64,000 bases of DNA, taken from contig JAJYCD010000004.1 in NCBI GenBank assembly GCA_021778635.1, forward strand, positions 17,210 through 81,209. Reading direction: 5' to 3'. Below, in pieces: positions 1 through 8,672 of the stretch. Positions within the stretch are counted from its first letter, which is position 1. Each line of letters opens with the position of its first letter. The notes beneath the pieces were generated by a model that saw only the letters and a list, made by a program, of their open reading frames with translations, ran no database searches and was not told the DNA's origin. This DNA comes from Actinomycetes bacterium. GTDB taxonomy: Bacteria; Actinomycetota; Actinomycetes; Actinomycetales; Cellulomonadaceae. The position numbers and the translations under genes were made by a program.

Positions 1-124
1 CGACGGAACGGGCGCGGGCAGCGACGTGCGGCATGGGACCTCCTGGCGGGACGGCGGTGTCCGAGCGCCACGAGCGGCGCGTCCGGACGACGGTACCTGC
101 CGTGAGCGCCCAGGCCAAGAGGTG

Positions 125-1420
125 TTACTCGGGAGTAACCACGGCCGCGGCGAGTGCGGGACCGACCAGCTCCGCCTGCCACGGTCGTGCCCCTCCGGCG
201 AGCAGCGCGGCGGTGATCGACTCCGCGTCCCAGGTCTGCGGGGGCGTCCAGCACAGTCGCCGAAGCAGGTCAGGCTGGAGCAGGTTCTCAGCCGGGACGT
301 GGTGGGCGTCGGACAGCTCGGAGATCGTGGCTCGCGCGGCGGCGAGGCGCGCAGCGGCGACCGGATCGCGGTCCGCCCAGGCGCGCGGCGGCGGGGGGGC
401 GTCCGACCGCGGGCCGCGGATCGACGGCAGCTGCGCCTCCGGTAGTGCGAGCGCGCGGTCGATGGCCTGCTGCCAGAGCACCGCACGGCGCCGGGTGCCC
501 TTGCCGGCGAACGCAGGAAGGTCGGTGAGAGCGGGCACCGAGCGTGGGAGCGCCTGGGCGGCGGCGACGATCGCGTGGTCCGGCAGCACCCGGCCGGGAG
601 CGATGTCACGCTTGCGGGCGTTCTCGTCGCGCGTGTGCCACAGCTCGCGCACGACGGCGACCCGGCGGGCGTCGCGAACGTTGTGCAGGCCGGACACCCG
701 CCGCCACGGGTCCACACGCGGCGGCGGCGGAGGGGCTAGCCGCACCGCCTCGAACTCCTGGGCCGCCCACTCTGCCTTCCCTGCGAGGGCGAGGCGCTCC
801 GCGATCACGGCGCGCAGCTCGATGAGGAGCTCGACGTCGAGCGCCGCGTACCGGAGCCACTCCTGCGGCAGCGGACGGGTGGACCAGTCGACCGACGAGT
901 GCTCCTTGGCGAGACCGAGCCCGAGGAGCTCGGCCACCACCGCGGCCAGACCGACCCGCTCGAGACCGAGCAGCCGGGCACCGAGCTCGGTGTCGAAGAT
1001 CCGGCCCGGCTTCAGGCCCTGCTCCGCGAGCCCCGGGAGGTCTTGGGACGCGGCGTGGAACACCCACTCGACCCCGACGAGGGCCTCCGAGAGCGCGGAC
1101 AGGTCCGGTAGTGCGATCGGATCGATCAGCACGGTGCCGGCGCCCTCGCGCCGGAGCTGGACGAGGTAGGTGCGCTGGCCGTACCGATACCCGGACGCCC
1201 GCTCGGCATCGACGGCGACGGGGCCCGTCGCATCGCCGAACGCGGCCACCACCTCCGCTAGCGCCTCCGTGGTGGCGACGACCGGCGGGATCCCATCCGC
1301 GGGTTCGACGAGTGGCACGACCTCCCGAGCGTCGACGCGGTCGGTGGCATCGCGGTCGGTGGCATCAGGCACGGGGCCCGCATCGGTCGGGGCGGGCGTG
1401 TCGTCGTGCATGACCACCAC
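125..1420 (-). CDS. rnd: Ribonuclease D (3'-5' exonuclease with HRDC domain)
   Basis: 431-aa ORF; DEDD-exonuclease-like motifs (VAVDAERASGYRYGQRTYLVQL; FDTELGARLLG; YAALDVELLIELR) followed by an HRDC-like C-terminus. Confidence 0.88.
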   Translation of the reverse strand: MVVMHDDTPAPTDAGPVPDATDRDATDRVDAREVVPLVEPADGIPPVVATTEALAEVVAAFGDATGPVAVDAERASGYRYGQRTYLVQLRREGAGTVLIDPIALPDLSALSEALVGVEWVFHAASQDLPGLAEQGLKPGRIFDTELGARLLGLERVGLAAVVAELLGLGLAKEHSSVDWSTRPLPQEWLRYAALDVELLIELRAVIAERLALAGKAEWAAQEFEAVRLAPPPPPRVDPWRRVSGLHNVRDARRVAVVRELWHTRDENARKRDIAPGRVLPDHAIVAAAQALPRSVPALTDLPAFAGKGTRRRAVLWQQAIDRALALPEAQLPSIRGPRSDAPPPPRAWADRDPVAAARLAAARATISELSDAHHVPAENLLQPDLLRRLCWTPPQTWDAESITAALLAGGARPWQAELVGPALAAAVVTPE

Positions 1421-1467
1421 GGTAGGCGCTGGCTGCGACGTCCCGGTGGAGGCGGAGCCGGAGACGG

Positions 1468-1965
1468 TCAGCCGAGAAGGCCGGCGCGCAGCGCGATGGC
1501 GACGAGCTCGGCCCGGTCGCCGGTTCCGAGCTTGCGGGAGATCCGGGCCAAGTGGCTCTTGACGGTCAGGGCGGACAGGCCCAGCTCGTCACCGATCATC
1601 CGGTTGCTCCGGCCCTCGGAGACGAGCCGGATCACGCCGATCTCGCGTGCGGTGAGGTCCAGCGGCTGCGGGCGCGAGGGCTCCGGTATGCGCGGACGTG
1701 GGACGGCCGCGGGAGAGGTCACGGGTCGCAGCTCGCTCACGACCGCGCCACGGAGCCCGCTCGCCAGGAGGGAGACGATCTCGCGCCGGTTCGCACGGCG
1801 CGCGAGCAGGACGACCTGAGGCGTGTCGCGACGACCGAGCCGACGGACGACGACCTGTCCGTCCCCGTCCTGCAGCTCTCCCACGACGACGCACAGGTGC
1901 CGCGAGGGCGCAGGCGTGCCCGGTGCACGAGCCGCCCGGACCTGCAGCAGCGGTTCGATCGACAC
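1468..1965 (-). CDS. LuxR-family transcriptional regulator (C-terminal HTH)
   Basis: C-terminal LTAREIGVIRLVSEGRSNRMIGDELGLSALTVKSHLARISRKLGTGDRAELVAIALR is a typical LuxR HTH; GTG start. Confidence 0.85.
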   Translation of the reverse strand: MSIEPLLQVRAARAPGTPAPSRHLCVVVGELQDGDGQVVVRRLGRRDTPQVVLLARRANRREIVSLLASGLRGAVVSELRPVTSPAAVPRPRIPEPSRPQPLDLTAREIGVIRLVSEGRSNRMIGDELGLSALTVKSHLARISRKLGTGDRAELVAIALRAGLLG

Positions 1966-2147
1966 GAGAGGCTCCTGGAGGTCGACGACGGTTGTCTACG
2001 TCATCGGCAGGAGCGGCGAGCTGCTTGAGCCAGGATCGGCGACACGCCGGCGCAACAGCATCGGACCGGTGGGAGCGCCGCCGACAGCAGGGGCGCGGGT
2101 CGTCGGGCGGACGGGACCGGGAGGTCGGCCGACGCCCCGGCGTGGCC

Positions 2148-2720
2148 TCAGTGGCGCGCGCCGAGCGAGACGACGCCGTCCGGGAGCGGCGGGAGGCCCG
2201 CGCTCGCGCACAGCAGCGCACCCCAGGCCTGCAGGTGCGGCCCGAGATCGGTGCCCTCCGCGGTCCATGACGCACGGATCTCGACCTCGACCTCGTCGGG
2301 GCGCGCGGCGAGCGTGCCGAAGCTCTGCGAGAGGACGCGCGTCACGGTGCCGCCGGTGGCGATCGGCGTGATCCCGGCGTCGTCGATCGCGTCGGAGAAC
2401 CAGGTCCATGCCACCCCGGCGAGCAGTCCGTCCGCGCCGAGCTCGGCCTCGAGGGTGGCGCGGACGAACGTGACGAGGCGAAACGTGCCCTCCCAGGCCT
2501 CCTGGCCGTCCGGGTCGTGCAGCACGACGAAGCGTCCGGAGGCGAGGTCCTCCGCGCTGCGCGGGGCGGAGACGTCACCCGTGAGCGCGGCGGTGAACGG
2601 CGCGATCCGGCCGGGACCGGGGACCTCCACGAGCCGGATCTCCGGGCGCAGCCGGGTGGCACGCAAGCTCCGCAGAGCCTCGAGGAAAGCGGCGGGGACC
2701 TCGCCCTGGCCTGCACTCAT
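2148..2720 (-). CDS. DUF3000-family protein
   Basis: 190 aa starting MSAGQGEVPAAFLEALRSLR; resembles actinobacterial DUF3000 proteins found near rnd. The upstream extension in the ORF track is non-coding in character. Confidence 0.75.
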   Translation of the reverse strand: MSAGQGEVPAAFLEALRSLRATRLRPEIRLVEVPGPGRIAPFTAALTGDVSAPRSAEDLASGRFVVLHDPDGQEAWEGTFRLVTFVRATLEAELGADGLLAGVAWTWFSDAIDDAGITPIATGGTVTRVLSQSFGTLAARPDEVEVEIRASWTAEGTDLGPHLQAWGALLCASAGLPPLPDGVVSLGARH

Positions 2721-2932
2721 CACGTCTCGGAGACTACGGCTCGGTGCCCGCCGTCTTGTGGTGTGGCACGCCGGGATGTCGGTCGGCCGTGCGCGACTAC
2801 CCTGAGGGCTCCGGGACCGGTGGCCTGTGCGGCACCGCCCCACGCGTCGGCGGCGCTGGTCGCTCGGGCCGACGACGGCACGGGTCAGCGCCTTGCGGCC
2901 CGCTGGTGACACGGTGAAGGAGCGCACGGCGT

Positions 2933-4387
2933 ATGTCTGGAGCAGCGGTGGGTCAGGTCGGCGTGGCGGAGATCGGCGTGACGGGTCTGGCGGTGATGGG
3001 ACGGAACCTCGCACGGAACTTCGCCCGGCACGGGTACACGGTCGCCCTGCACAACCGGTCGTTCGCCAAGACGCAGTCGCTCGTCGCGGACCACGGTGAC
3101 GAAGGGACGTTCGTCGCGTCGGAGACCATGGCGGACTTCGTGGCATCGCTCGCACGGCCGCGCAAGGTCGTGGTCATGGTCAAGGCGGGTGGCCCGACCG
3201 ACGCCGTGATCGACGAGCTCCTGCCCCTGCTCGACGAGGGCGACATCGTGATCGATGCCGGCAACGCCCACTTCCCGGACACCCGGCGCCGCGAGGAGAC
3301 GCTGCGCGCGCGCGGGCTGCACTTCGTCGGGTCCGGGGTCTCGGGTGGCGAGGAGGGCGCACTGAACGGGCCGAGCATCATGCCGGGTGGTTCGCGCGAG
3401 TCGTACGCCGTCCTCGGGCCGATCCTCGAGGACATCGCGGCGAAGGTCGACGGGGTGCCGTGCTGCACGTACGTCGGCTCCGACGGCGCCGGGCACTTCG
3501 TCAAGATGGTCCACAACGGCATCGAGTACGCGGACATGCAGCTGATCGCCGAGGCGTACGACCTCCTGAAGCAGGGGCTCGGGGCGTCGGCGGCCGAGAT
3601 CGCGACGATCTTCGCCGAGTGGAACGAGGGGGACCTCGAGTCGTTCCTCATCGAGATCACGGCGGACGTCCTCGCGCACGTCGACGCGGCCACCGGCGAG
3701 GCGTTCGTCGACGTCGTCCTCGACCAGGCCGAGCAGAAGGGCACCGGTCGCTGGACGGTACAGAACGCCTTGGACCTGGGCGTCCCGATCACCGGGATCG
3801 CCGAGGCCACGTTCGCCCGCGCGCTGTCGGGATCGGTGCCGCAGCGTGCAGCGGCGGCGGCGCTGCACGGTGAGGCGGGGGAGTGGGACGTCTCCGACCG
3901 CGCGGCGTTCGTCGAGGACGTGCGGCTGGCGCTGTACGCGTCGAAGGTCGTCGCCTACTCGCAGGGCTTCGACCAGATCGCCGCGGCGTCGGCCGAGTTC
4001 GGCTGGGACATCGACCGCGGCGCGATGGCGCGGATCTGGCGCGGCGGCTGCATCATCCGCGCCAGGTTCCTCAACCGGATCACCGAGGCCTACGAGCGCG
4101 ATGCCGACCTGCCGCTGCTGCTCGCCGACCCGTACTTCACCCAGGCCGTCGCCGCGGGCGTGCCGTCCTGGCGCCGGGTCGTGTCCCAGGCTGCGCTCAA
4201 CGGCGTCCCTGCTCCCGCGTTCTCCTCGTCGCTCGCGTACTACGACGGGGTCCGCGCGGCACGGCTCCCGGCCGCACTCATCCAGGCGCAGCGCGACTTT
4301 TTCGGTGCGCACACGTACCGGCGTACCGATCGCGACGGCACGTTCCACACGGAGTGGACGGGCGACCGGACCGAGACCGCGCTCTGA
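2933..4387 (+). CDS. gnd: 6-phosphogluconate dehydrogenase (decarboxylating)
   Basis: 484 aa; N-terminal GVTGLAVMGRNLARNFARHGYTVALHNRS, signature GSGVSGGEEGALNGPSIMPGG, SDGAGHFVKMVHNGIEY. Confidence 0.96.
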   Translation: MSGAAVGQVGVAEIGVTGLAVMGRNLARNFARHGYTVALHNRSFAKTQSLVADHGDEGTFVASETMADFVASLARPRKVVVMVKAGGPTDAVIDELLPLLDEGDIVIDAGNAHFPDTRRREETLRARGLHFVGSGVSGGEEGALNGPSIMPGGSRESYAVLGPILEDIAAKVDGVPCCTYVGSDGAGHFVKMVHNGIEYADMQLIAEAYDLLKQGLGASAAEIATIFAEWNEGDLESFLIEITADVLAHVDAATGEAFVDVVLDQAEQKGTGRWTVQNALDLGVPITGIAEATFARALSGSVPQRAAAAALHGEAGEWDVSDRAAFVEDVRLALYASKVVAYSQGFDQIAAASAEFGWDIDRGAMARIWRGGCIIRARFLNRITEAYERDADLPLLLADPYFTQAVAAGVPSWRRVVSQAALNGVPAPAFSSSLAYYDGVRAARLPAALIQAQRDFFGAHTYRRTDRDGTFHTEWTGDRTETAL

Positions 4388-4421
4388 GTCGACCGTCAGG
4401 CTGATGCGCCGAGCCGAGCCG

Positions 4422-4452
4422 CGCCGAGCCGAGCCCGGGGCCCGGCTCGGCG
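4422..4452. terminator. Probable bidirectional terminator hairpin between convergent gnd and the 4472 gene
   Basis: CGCCGAGCCG...CGGCTCGGCG perfect 10-bp arms in a convergent intergenic region; no T-tract, as is common in actinobacteria. Confidence 0.55.
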
Positions 4453-4471
4453 CGCCTCGTCGCGGGAACGG

Positions 4472-4957
4472 TCAGCCCAGCTCGCTCGTGCCCGAGTAGA
4501 GGTGCAGGACGGGGACCCGCAGCTCGTCGCGTGCACGGGACGCCCAGTCCCGGTGGAAGGTGTCGGCCACCGCGTGGGGGTACGTGATGACGGCGATCTC
4601 GCGGATCTCCAGGTCGGCGACCGCGGACCGGAGCGCGGGGAGCGGATCGTCGTCCACGACCTCGCCCGTCGCCTGCCGGCCGGCGGCCCGGAACGCCTCG
4701 AGGCTGCCGCGCAGCTGCTCCTCGGCATCGGCGCGGGCCTCGCGGGGCTCCGGTTCGCGGCCGAGCACGTCCTCCCAGGCGTCGCGGAGCTCGCCGAGGC
4801 TGAGGTGGTCGATCAGCGACGAGAGCACGTTGCGCTCGGTGTCCGCCGGGACGAGCACGTGGTACGCGAGGGTCTCGCCCTGGTGGAGCGAGAGCAGGTG
4901 GTCGATGTCGGCGGGGGCGAGGGTGTCCTCCGTGAGGACGAGGATCGTGTCGGTCAC
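4472..4957 (-). CDS. Conserved hypothetical protein, universal-stress-like fold
   Basis: 161 aa MTDTILVLTEDTLAPADIDHLLSLHQGETLAYHVLVPADTE...; codon-position GC and start context consistent with coding. Confidence 0.7.
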   Translation of the reverse strand: MTDTILVLTEDTLAPADIDHLLSLHQGETLAYHVLVPADTERNVLSSLIDHLSLGELRDAWEDVLGREPEPREARADAEEQLRGSLEAFRAAGRQATGEVVDDDPLPALRSAVADLEIREIAVITYPHAVADTFHRDWASRARDELRVPVLHLYSGTSELG

Positions 4958-4966
4958 GCGGCGAGC

Positions 4967-5812
4967 CTAGCCCGCGAGCGGGCCGGGGGACGACGCCGCG
5001 GACCCGGTGGCCGGGTCGAGGATCCATCGCCCCAGCAGGACCCCGGCCGAGTGGAGCAGGTGCGCCGGCCGCGCCGTGACGGCCGGTGCGAGCCAGCCGG
5101 TCGCATCGACGATGCGCGGTGCGGGGCCGGCGACGACAAGGGGGCTCCAGGTCAGGCAGAGCTCGTCGAGCAGGCCGGCGCGAGCCAGCTCGCCGACGAG
5201 GTGGGGGCCGCCCTCCGTGAGCACGCGCCGCAACCCGCGTGCGGCGAGCACGTCGAGGGCGCGGGCGAGGTCGATCGAGGCGCCGTCACCGACGAGCAGG
5301 ACCCGGTCGGCGCCGATCCGGCGCTGCAGAGCCACGAGGTCCGGCCGCGCCGTGGTCGTGATGACGAGCGGCCGGGGGTGGGCGTCGAGCAGACCGTCGG
5401 GGAGGGGGCCCGTCGCGCTGATCACTGCGAGCTCGAGCGTGTCCGACTGTCCGCGTGCGCGTCGCCCCGCGCGCAGCGCCGTCGGGACCTGGACGTCGGC
5501 GTAGCCCTCCGCGCGCGCCGTGCCGGCCCCGATCAGCACGACGTCGGCTACCGCGCGGAGGACCGCGAACACGCGGTGATCGGCCGCGTTGTTGATGGAC
5601 CCCGACACGCGGTCGGCCCCCGTCGCGGCGCCGTCGAGCGTGCTGACCATGTTCGCGCGGACGTGCACGGCGGGTCGGGACGTGCGCCCCGCCGTGCCGG
5701 ACCCGGGGTACGGAAAGAGCGCGACCAGCTCGTGCTCGTCGGCTGAGGGAGCGATGCGGTGGCCCGCACGACGCACGGGGAGCAGCACGTCGAGCGCCGG
5801 GTCCTCGACCAT
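4967..5812 (-). CDS. RibD C-terminal-domain (pyrimidine reductase family) protein
   Basis: 281 aa; VRANMVSTLDGAATGADRVSGSINNAADHRVFAVLRAVADVVLIGAGTARAEGY and VLTEGGPHLVGEL are RibD_C hallmarks. Confidence 0.85.
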   Translation of the reverse strand: MVEDPALDVLLPVRRAGHRIAPSADEHELVALFPYPGSGTAGRTSRPAVHVRANMVSTLDGAATGADRVSGSINNAADHRVFAVLRAVADVVLIGAGTARAEGYADVQVPTALRAGRRARGQSDTLELAVISATGPLPDGLLDAHPRPLVITTTARPDLVALQRRIGADRVLLVGDGASIDLARALDVLAARGLRRVLTEGGPHLVGELARAGLLDELCLTWSPLVVAGPAPRIVDATGWLAPAVTARPAHLLHSAGVLLGRWILDPATGSAASSPGPLAG

Positions 5813-5921
5813 ACGTCACCTCTCGCGCGTCGTCCTCCGGTCGGAGCACCGGGCGGTGGCCTCAGGCTAACCGGGGCGACGCGCGTCGACGCTGCGACCC
5901 GGCGTGTCGCGGACGCCCTGG

Positions 5922-6782
5922 TCAGGGGCGCAGCTCGGCCAGTCGCGCCTTCTCCGCGGTGACGTCGAAGTCAGCGGGTGGCCAGTCGAGATCGAGCGAC
6001 TCGAGCGTCTCGGTGAGCAGCTCCGTGACCGCGAGGCGCGCGAACCACTTCTTGTCGGCCGGGACGACGTGCCACGGTGCGACGTCCGTCGAGGTGCGGT
6101 CCAGGACGGCTTGGTAGGCCTCCTGGTACGCGGACCACAGGACACGTTCGTCGAGGTCGTCCGGGTTGTACTTCCAGTGCTTGTCCGGTCGGTCGAGCCG
6201 TTCGCGCAGGCGTGCGCGCTGCTCGTCCAACGACACGAGGAAGGCAACCTTGACGATCGCGGTGCCGGCGTCCGCGACCGACCTCTCGAACGCGTTGATC
6301 TCGTCGTAGCGGGCGTCCCAGACGTCGGGCGGCACGAGCCCGTGCACCCGGACGACCAGGACGTCCTCGTAGTGCGACCGGTCGAACACGCCCAGGTACC
6401 CGGGCGAGGGGAGCGCGTTGCGGATCCGCCAGAGGAACGGGTGCGAGCGCTCGGTCGTGGTCGGCACGCCGAACGACGTGTGCTGCACCCCTCCCGGGTC
6501 GACGAGCCCGACGACGTGGCGGACGATCCCGCCCTTGCCCGCGGTGTCCATGCCCTGCAGCACGAGAAGGACCGAGCGCCGCCCGCCGGACCGCCCGTGC
6601 GCGTACAGCTTCTCCTGCAGGTCGGAGAGATGCGCGGCCCGCCTCGCCAGGTGGTCCTCGGCGTCGTCCCTGTCGCCGCGCCAGCCCGGCGTGCCACCGG
6701 CATCGGCCGTGGCGAACCGGAAGCCGGGTTCCGGTCGCAGGACCTCGGAGGCCGGGGCGGACCAGCGCTCGCTCGTGGACAT
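5922..6782 (-). CDS. Polyphosphate kinase 2 family protein (PPK2)
   Basis: VLLVLQGMDTAGKGGIVRHVVGLVDPGGVQHTSFGVPT Walker A, YEDVLVVRVHGL, WKYNPDDLDER; matches PPK2. Confidence 0.9.
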   Translation of the reverse strand: MSTSERWSAPASEVLRPEPGFRFATADAGGTPGWRGDRDDAEDHLARRAAHLSDLQEKLYAHGRSGGRRSVLLVLQGMDTAGKGGIVRHVVGLVDPGGVQHTSFGVPTTTERSHPFLWRIRNALPSPGYLGVFDRSHYEDVLVVRVHGLVPPDVWDARYDEINAFERSVADAGTAIVKVAFLVSLDEQRARLRERLDRPDKHWKYNPDDLDERVLWSAYQEAYQAVLDRTSTDVAPWHVVPADKKWFARLAVTELLTETLESLDLDWPPADFDVTAEKARLAELRP

Positions 6783-6842
6783 CGTGTCTCCTCGCGTCGG
6801 GTGGGGTCAGGCTAGCCGCGTCCGGGCCGGACACCGTCCGCG

Positions 6843-8672
6843 TCAGGCGAGGACGGCGACGCTGCGCCCGGGCAGCACGACCGTGGCCTCCGAGCTGTCG
6901 GGTCCGGGCGGCGTCACGGTGCAGCCGGCCCAGGACGCCCGCACGTCGACCGGGCCGGTCAGTGTCACCGGGACCGTGCGGTCGCCCTCGGAGAGGTTCA
7001 CGACGACGCGGGCGGCTCCGCGGTGCACGACGATCCAGCCGCGCCACGGCACACCGGCCCCGCCCGCCTCGTGCGCGGCGAGCGCCTCGTCCGCGCGGAA
7101 CCGTACCGACGTCGCCGCGAGGTCACCCGAACCGAGGTCGGCGACGCTGCGGTGCAGGGCGATCAGCTGCCGGTACCAGTCCTGCAGGCGCCCGTGCTCC
7201 GGGTCGGCCGGCTCGGACCAGTCGAGCCGACTGTCGGCGAACGTCGCGGGGGACTGCGGGTCGGGTACCGTCACCTCGGACCCGTACAGCGCGGCCCAAC
7301 CGTGGTCCCCGAACTCGGCCTGGCGCCCCTCCCGGACGGCTCGGGCGAGCTCGGGCTCGGGGTGGTCGGTGAAGTACTGCCACCGGGTGCGCGCCCCCCA
7401 CTCCTCGCCCATGAAGAGCATCGGGGTGAACGGGGAGAGCAGCACGAGTGCCGCCTCGGCCGCCAGGGCGCCGGTGTCGAGGCGTTCGGACGGCCGATCG
7501 CCCAGGGCGCGGTTCCCGACCTGGTCGTGGTCGGAGGCGAACACCACGAAGCGATGCCCGTCGGTACCGGCGGGCACGGGGCGGCCCCACGGGCGCCCGC
7601 GGAACGTCGACCAGGCGCCGTCGTGCACGAACGCACCGGTCAACGCGATGCGCAGGACCTCGGGGGAGCCGAAGTCGACGTAGTACCCGTGGCGCTCGCC
7701 GGTGACCAGGGCGTGGATCGCGTGGTGGACGTCGTCGGCCCACTGGGCCGTCATCCCCCAGCCGCCGCGCGCCGTCGGGGTCACCGAGACCGGGTCGTTC
7801 AGGTCGGACTCGGCGATCAGGGAGAGCGGCCGACCGAGCCCCGCGGCGAGACGAGCGACCTCGTCGGCGAGCTGGGCGAGCAGGTGCCGTGGGGAGCCGT
7901 CGACCAGCGCGTGGACCGCGTCCAGCCGCAGCGCGTCGACGTGGAAGTCGCGGAACCACTGCAGCGCACTGTCGCAGATCCACCGGCGGACCTCGCGAGC
8001 CCCGTCGTCGTCGAGGTTGACGGCCGCCCCCCAGGGGGTCTGGTGCGCGTCGGTGAAGTACGGACCGAACGTCCCGAGATAGTTCCCGGAGGGGCCGAGG
8101 TGGTTGTGCACGACGTCGAGGCACACGGCGACACCCCGCGCGTGCGCGGCATCGACGAACGACTGCAGCCCGTGCGGGCCGCCGTACGGCTCGTGCACCG
8201 CGAACAGGCTGACGCCGTCGTACCCCCACCCGTGCGCGCCGTTGAACGCGGCGACGGGCATGAGCTCGACGAGGTCGACCCCGAGCTCGACCAGGTGGTC
8301 GAGGCGACCGATGGCCGCGGCGAAGGTGCCCTCGGGCGTGAACGTCCCGACGTGGAGCTCGTAGGTGACCGCGCCGCGGGCGTCCCGGCCGATCCAGCCG
8401 TCGTCGGTCCACCCGAACCGGTCCACGTCGAGCGCCCGGCTCGGGCCGTGCACCCCGTGCGGCTGCCAGCGGGAGCGCGGGTCCGGTCGCGGGTCTCCGC
8501 CGTCCACCGCGAAGGCGTAGTCCGTCCCGTGCGGAAGGCTGGTCTCGGCGACCCACCAGCTGCCGACGGAGCGCGACATGCCGATCCGTGCCTCGGTGCC
8601 GGCGTCTCCCGGGAGGACGAGCTCGACCGTCTCGGCCGAGGGCGCCCAGACGCGTGGGCTGACGTCGCTCAC
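6843..8672 (-). CDS. treZ: Malto-oligosyltrehalose trehalohydrolase
   Basis: GH13 protein; VWAPSAETVELVLPGD, DVVHNHLGPSGNYL, DALRLDAVHAL. GTG start (8672-8670) overlaps the treY stop by 4 bp, so preferred over the longer ORF-track start. Confidence 0.88.
   Translation of the reverse strand: MSDVSPRVWAPSAETVELVLPGDAGTEARIGMSRSVGSWWVAETSLPHGTDYAFAVDGGDPRPDPRSRWQPHGVHGPSRALDVDRFGWTDDGWIGRDARGAVTYELHVGTFTPEGTFAAAIGRLDHLVELGVDLVELMPVAAFNGAHGWGYDGVSLFAVHEPYGGPHGLQSFVDAAHARGVAVCLDVVHNHLGPSGNYLGTFGPYFTDAHQTPWGAAVNLDDDGAREVRRWICDSALQWFRDFHVDALRLDAVHALVDGSPRHLLAQLADEVARLAAGLGRPLSLIAESDLNDPVSVTPTARGGWGMTAQWADDVHHAIHALVTGERHGYYVDFGSPEVLRIALTGAFVHDGAWSTFRGRPWGRPVPAGTDGHRFVVFASDHDQVGNRALGDRPSERLDTGALAAEAALVLLSPFTPMLFMGEEWGARTRWQYFTDHPEPELARAVREGRQAEFGDHGWAALYGSEVTVPDPQSPATFADSRLDWSEPADPEHGRLQDWYRQLIALHRSVADLGSGDLAATSVRFRADEALAAHEAGGAGVPWRGWIVVHRGAARVVVNLSEGDRTVPVTLTGPVDVRASWAGCTVTPPGPDSSEATVVLPGRSVAVLA

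Noticed and set aside
2885-4348. 487-aa minus-strand ORF antisense to gnd
   Set aside because: gnd is unambiguous; the antisense frame has shadow-ORF composition
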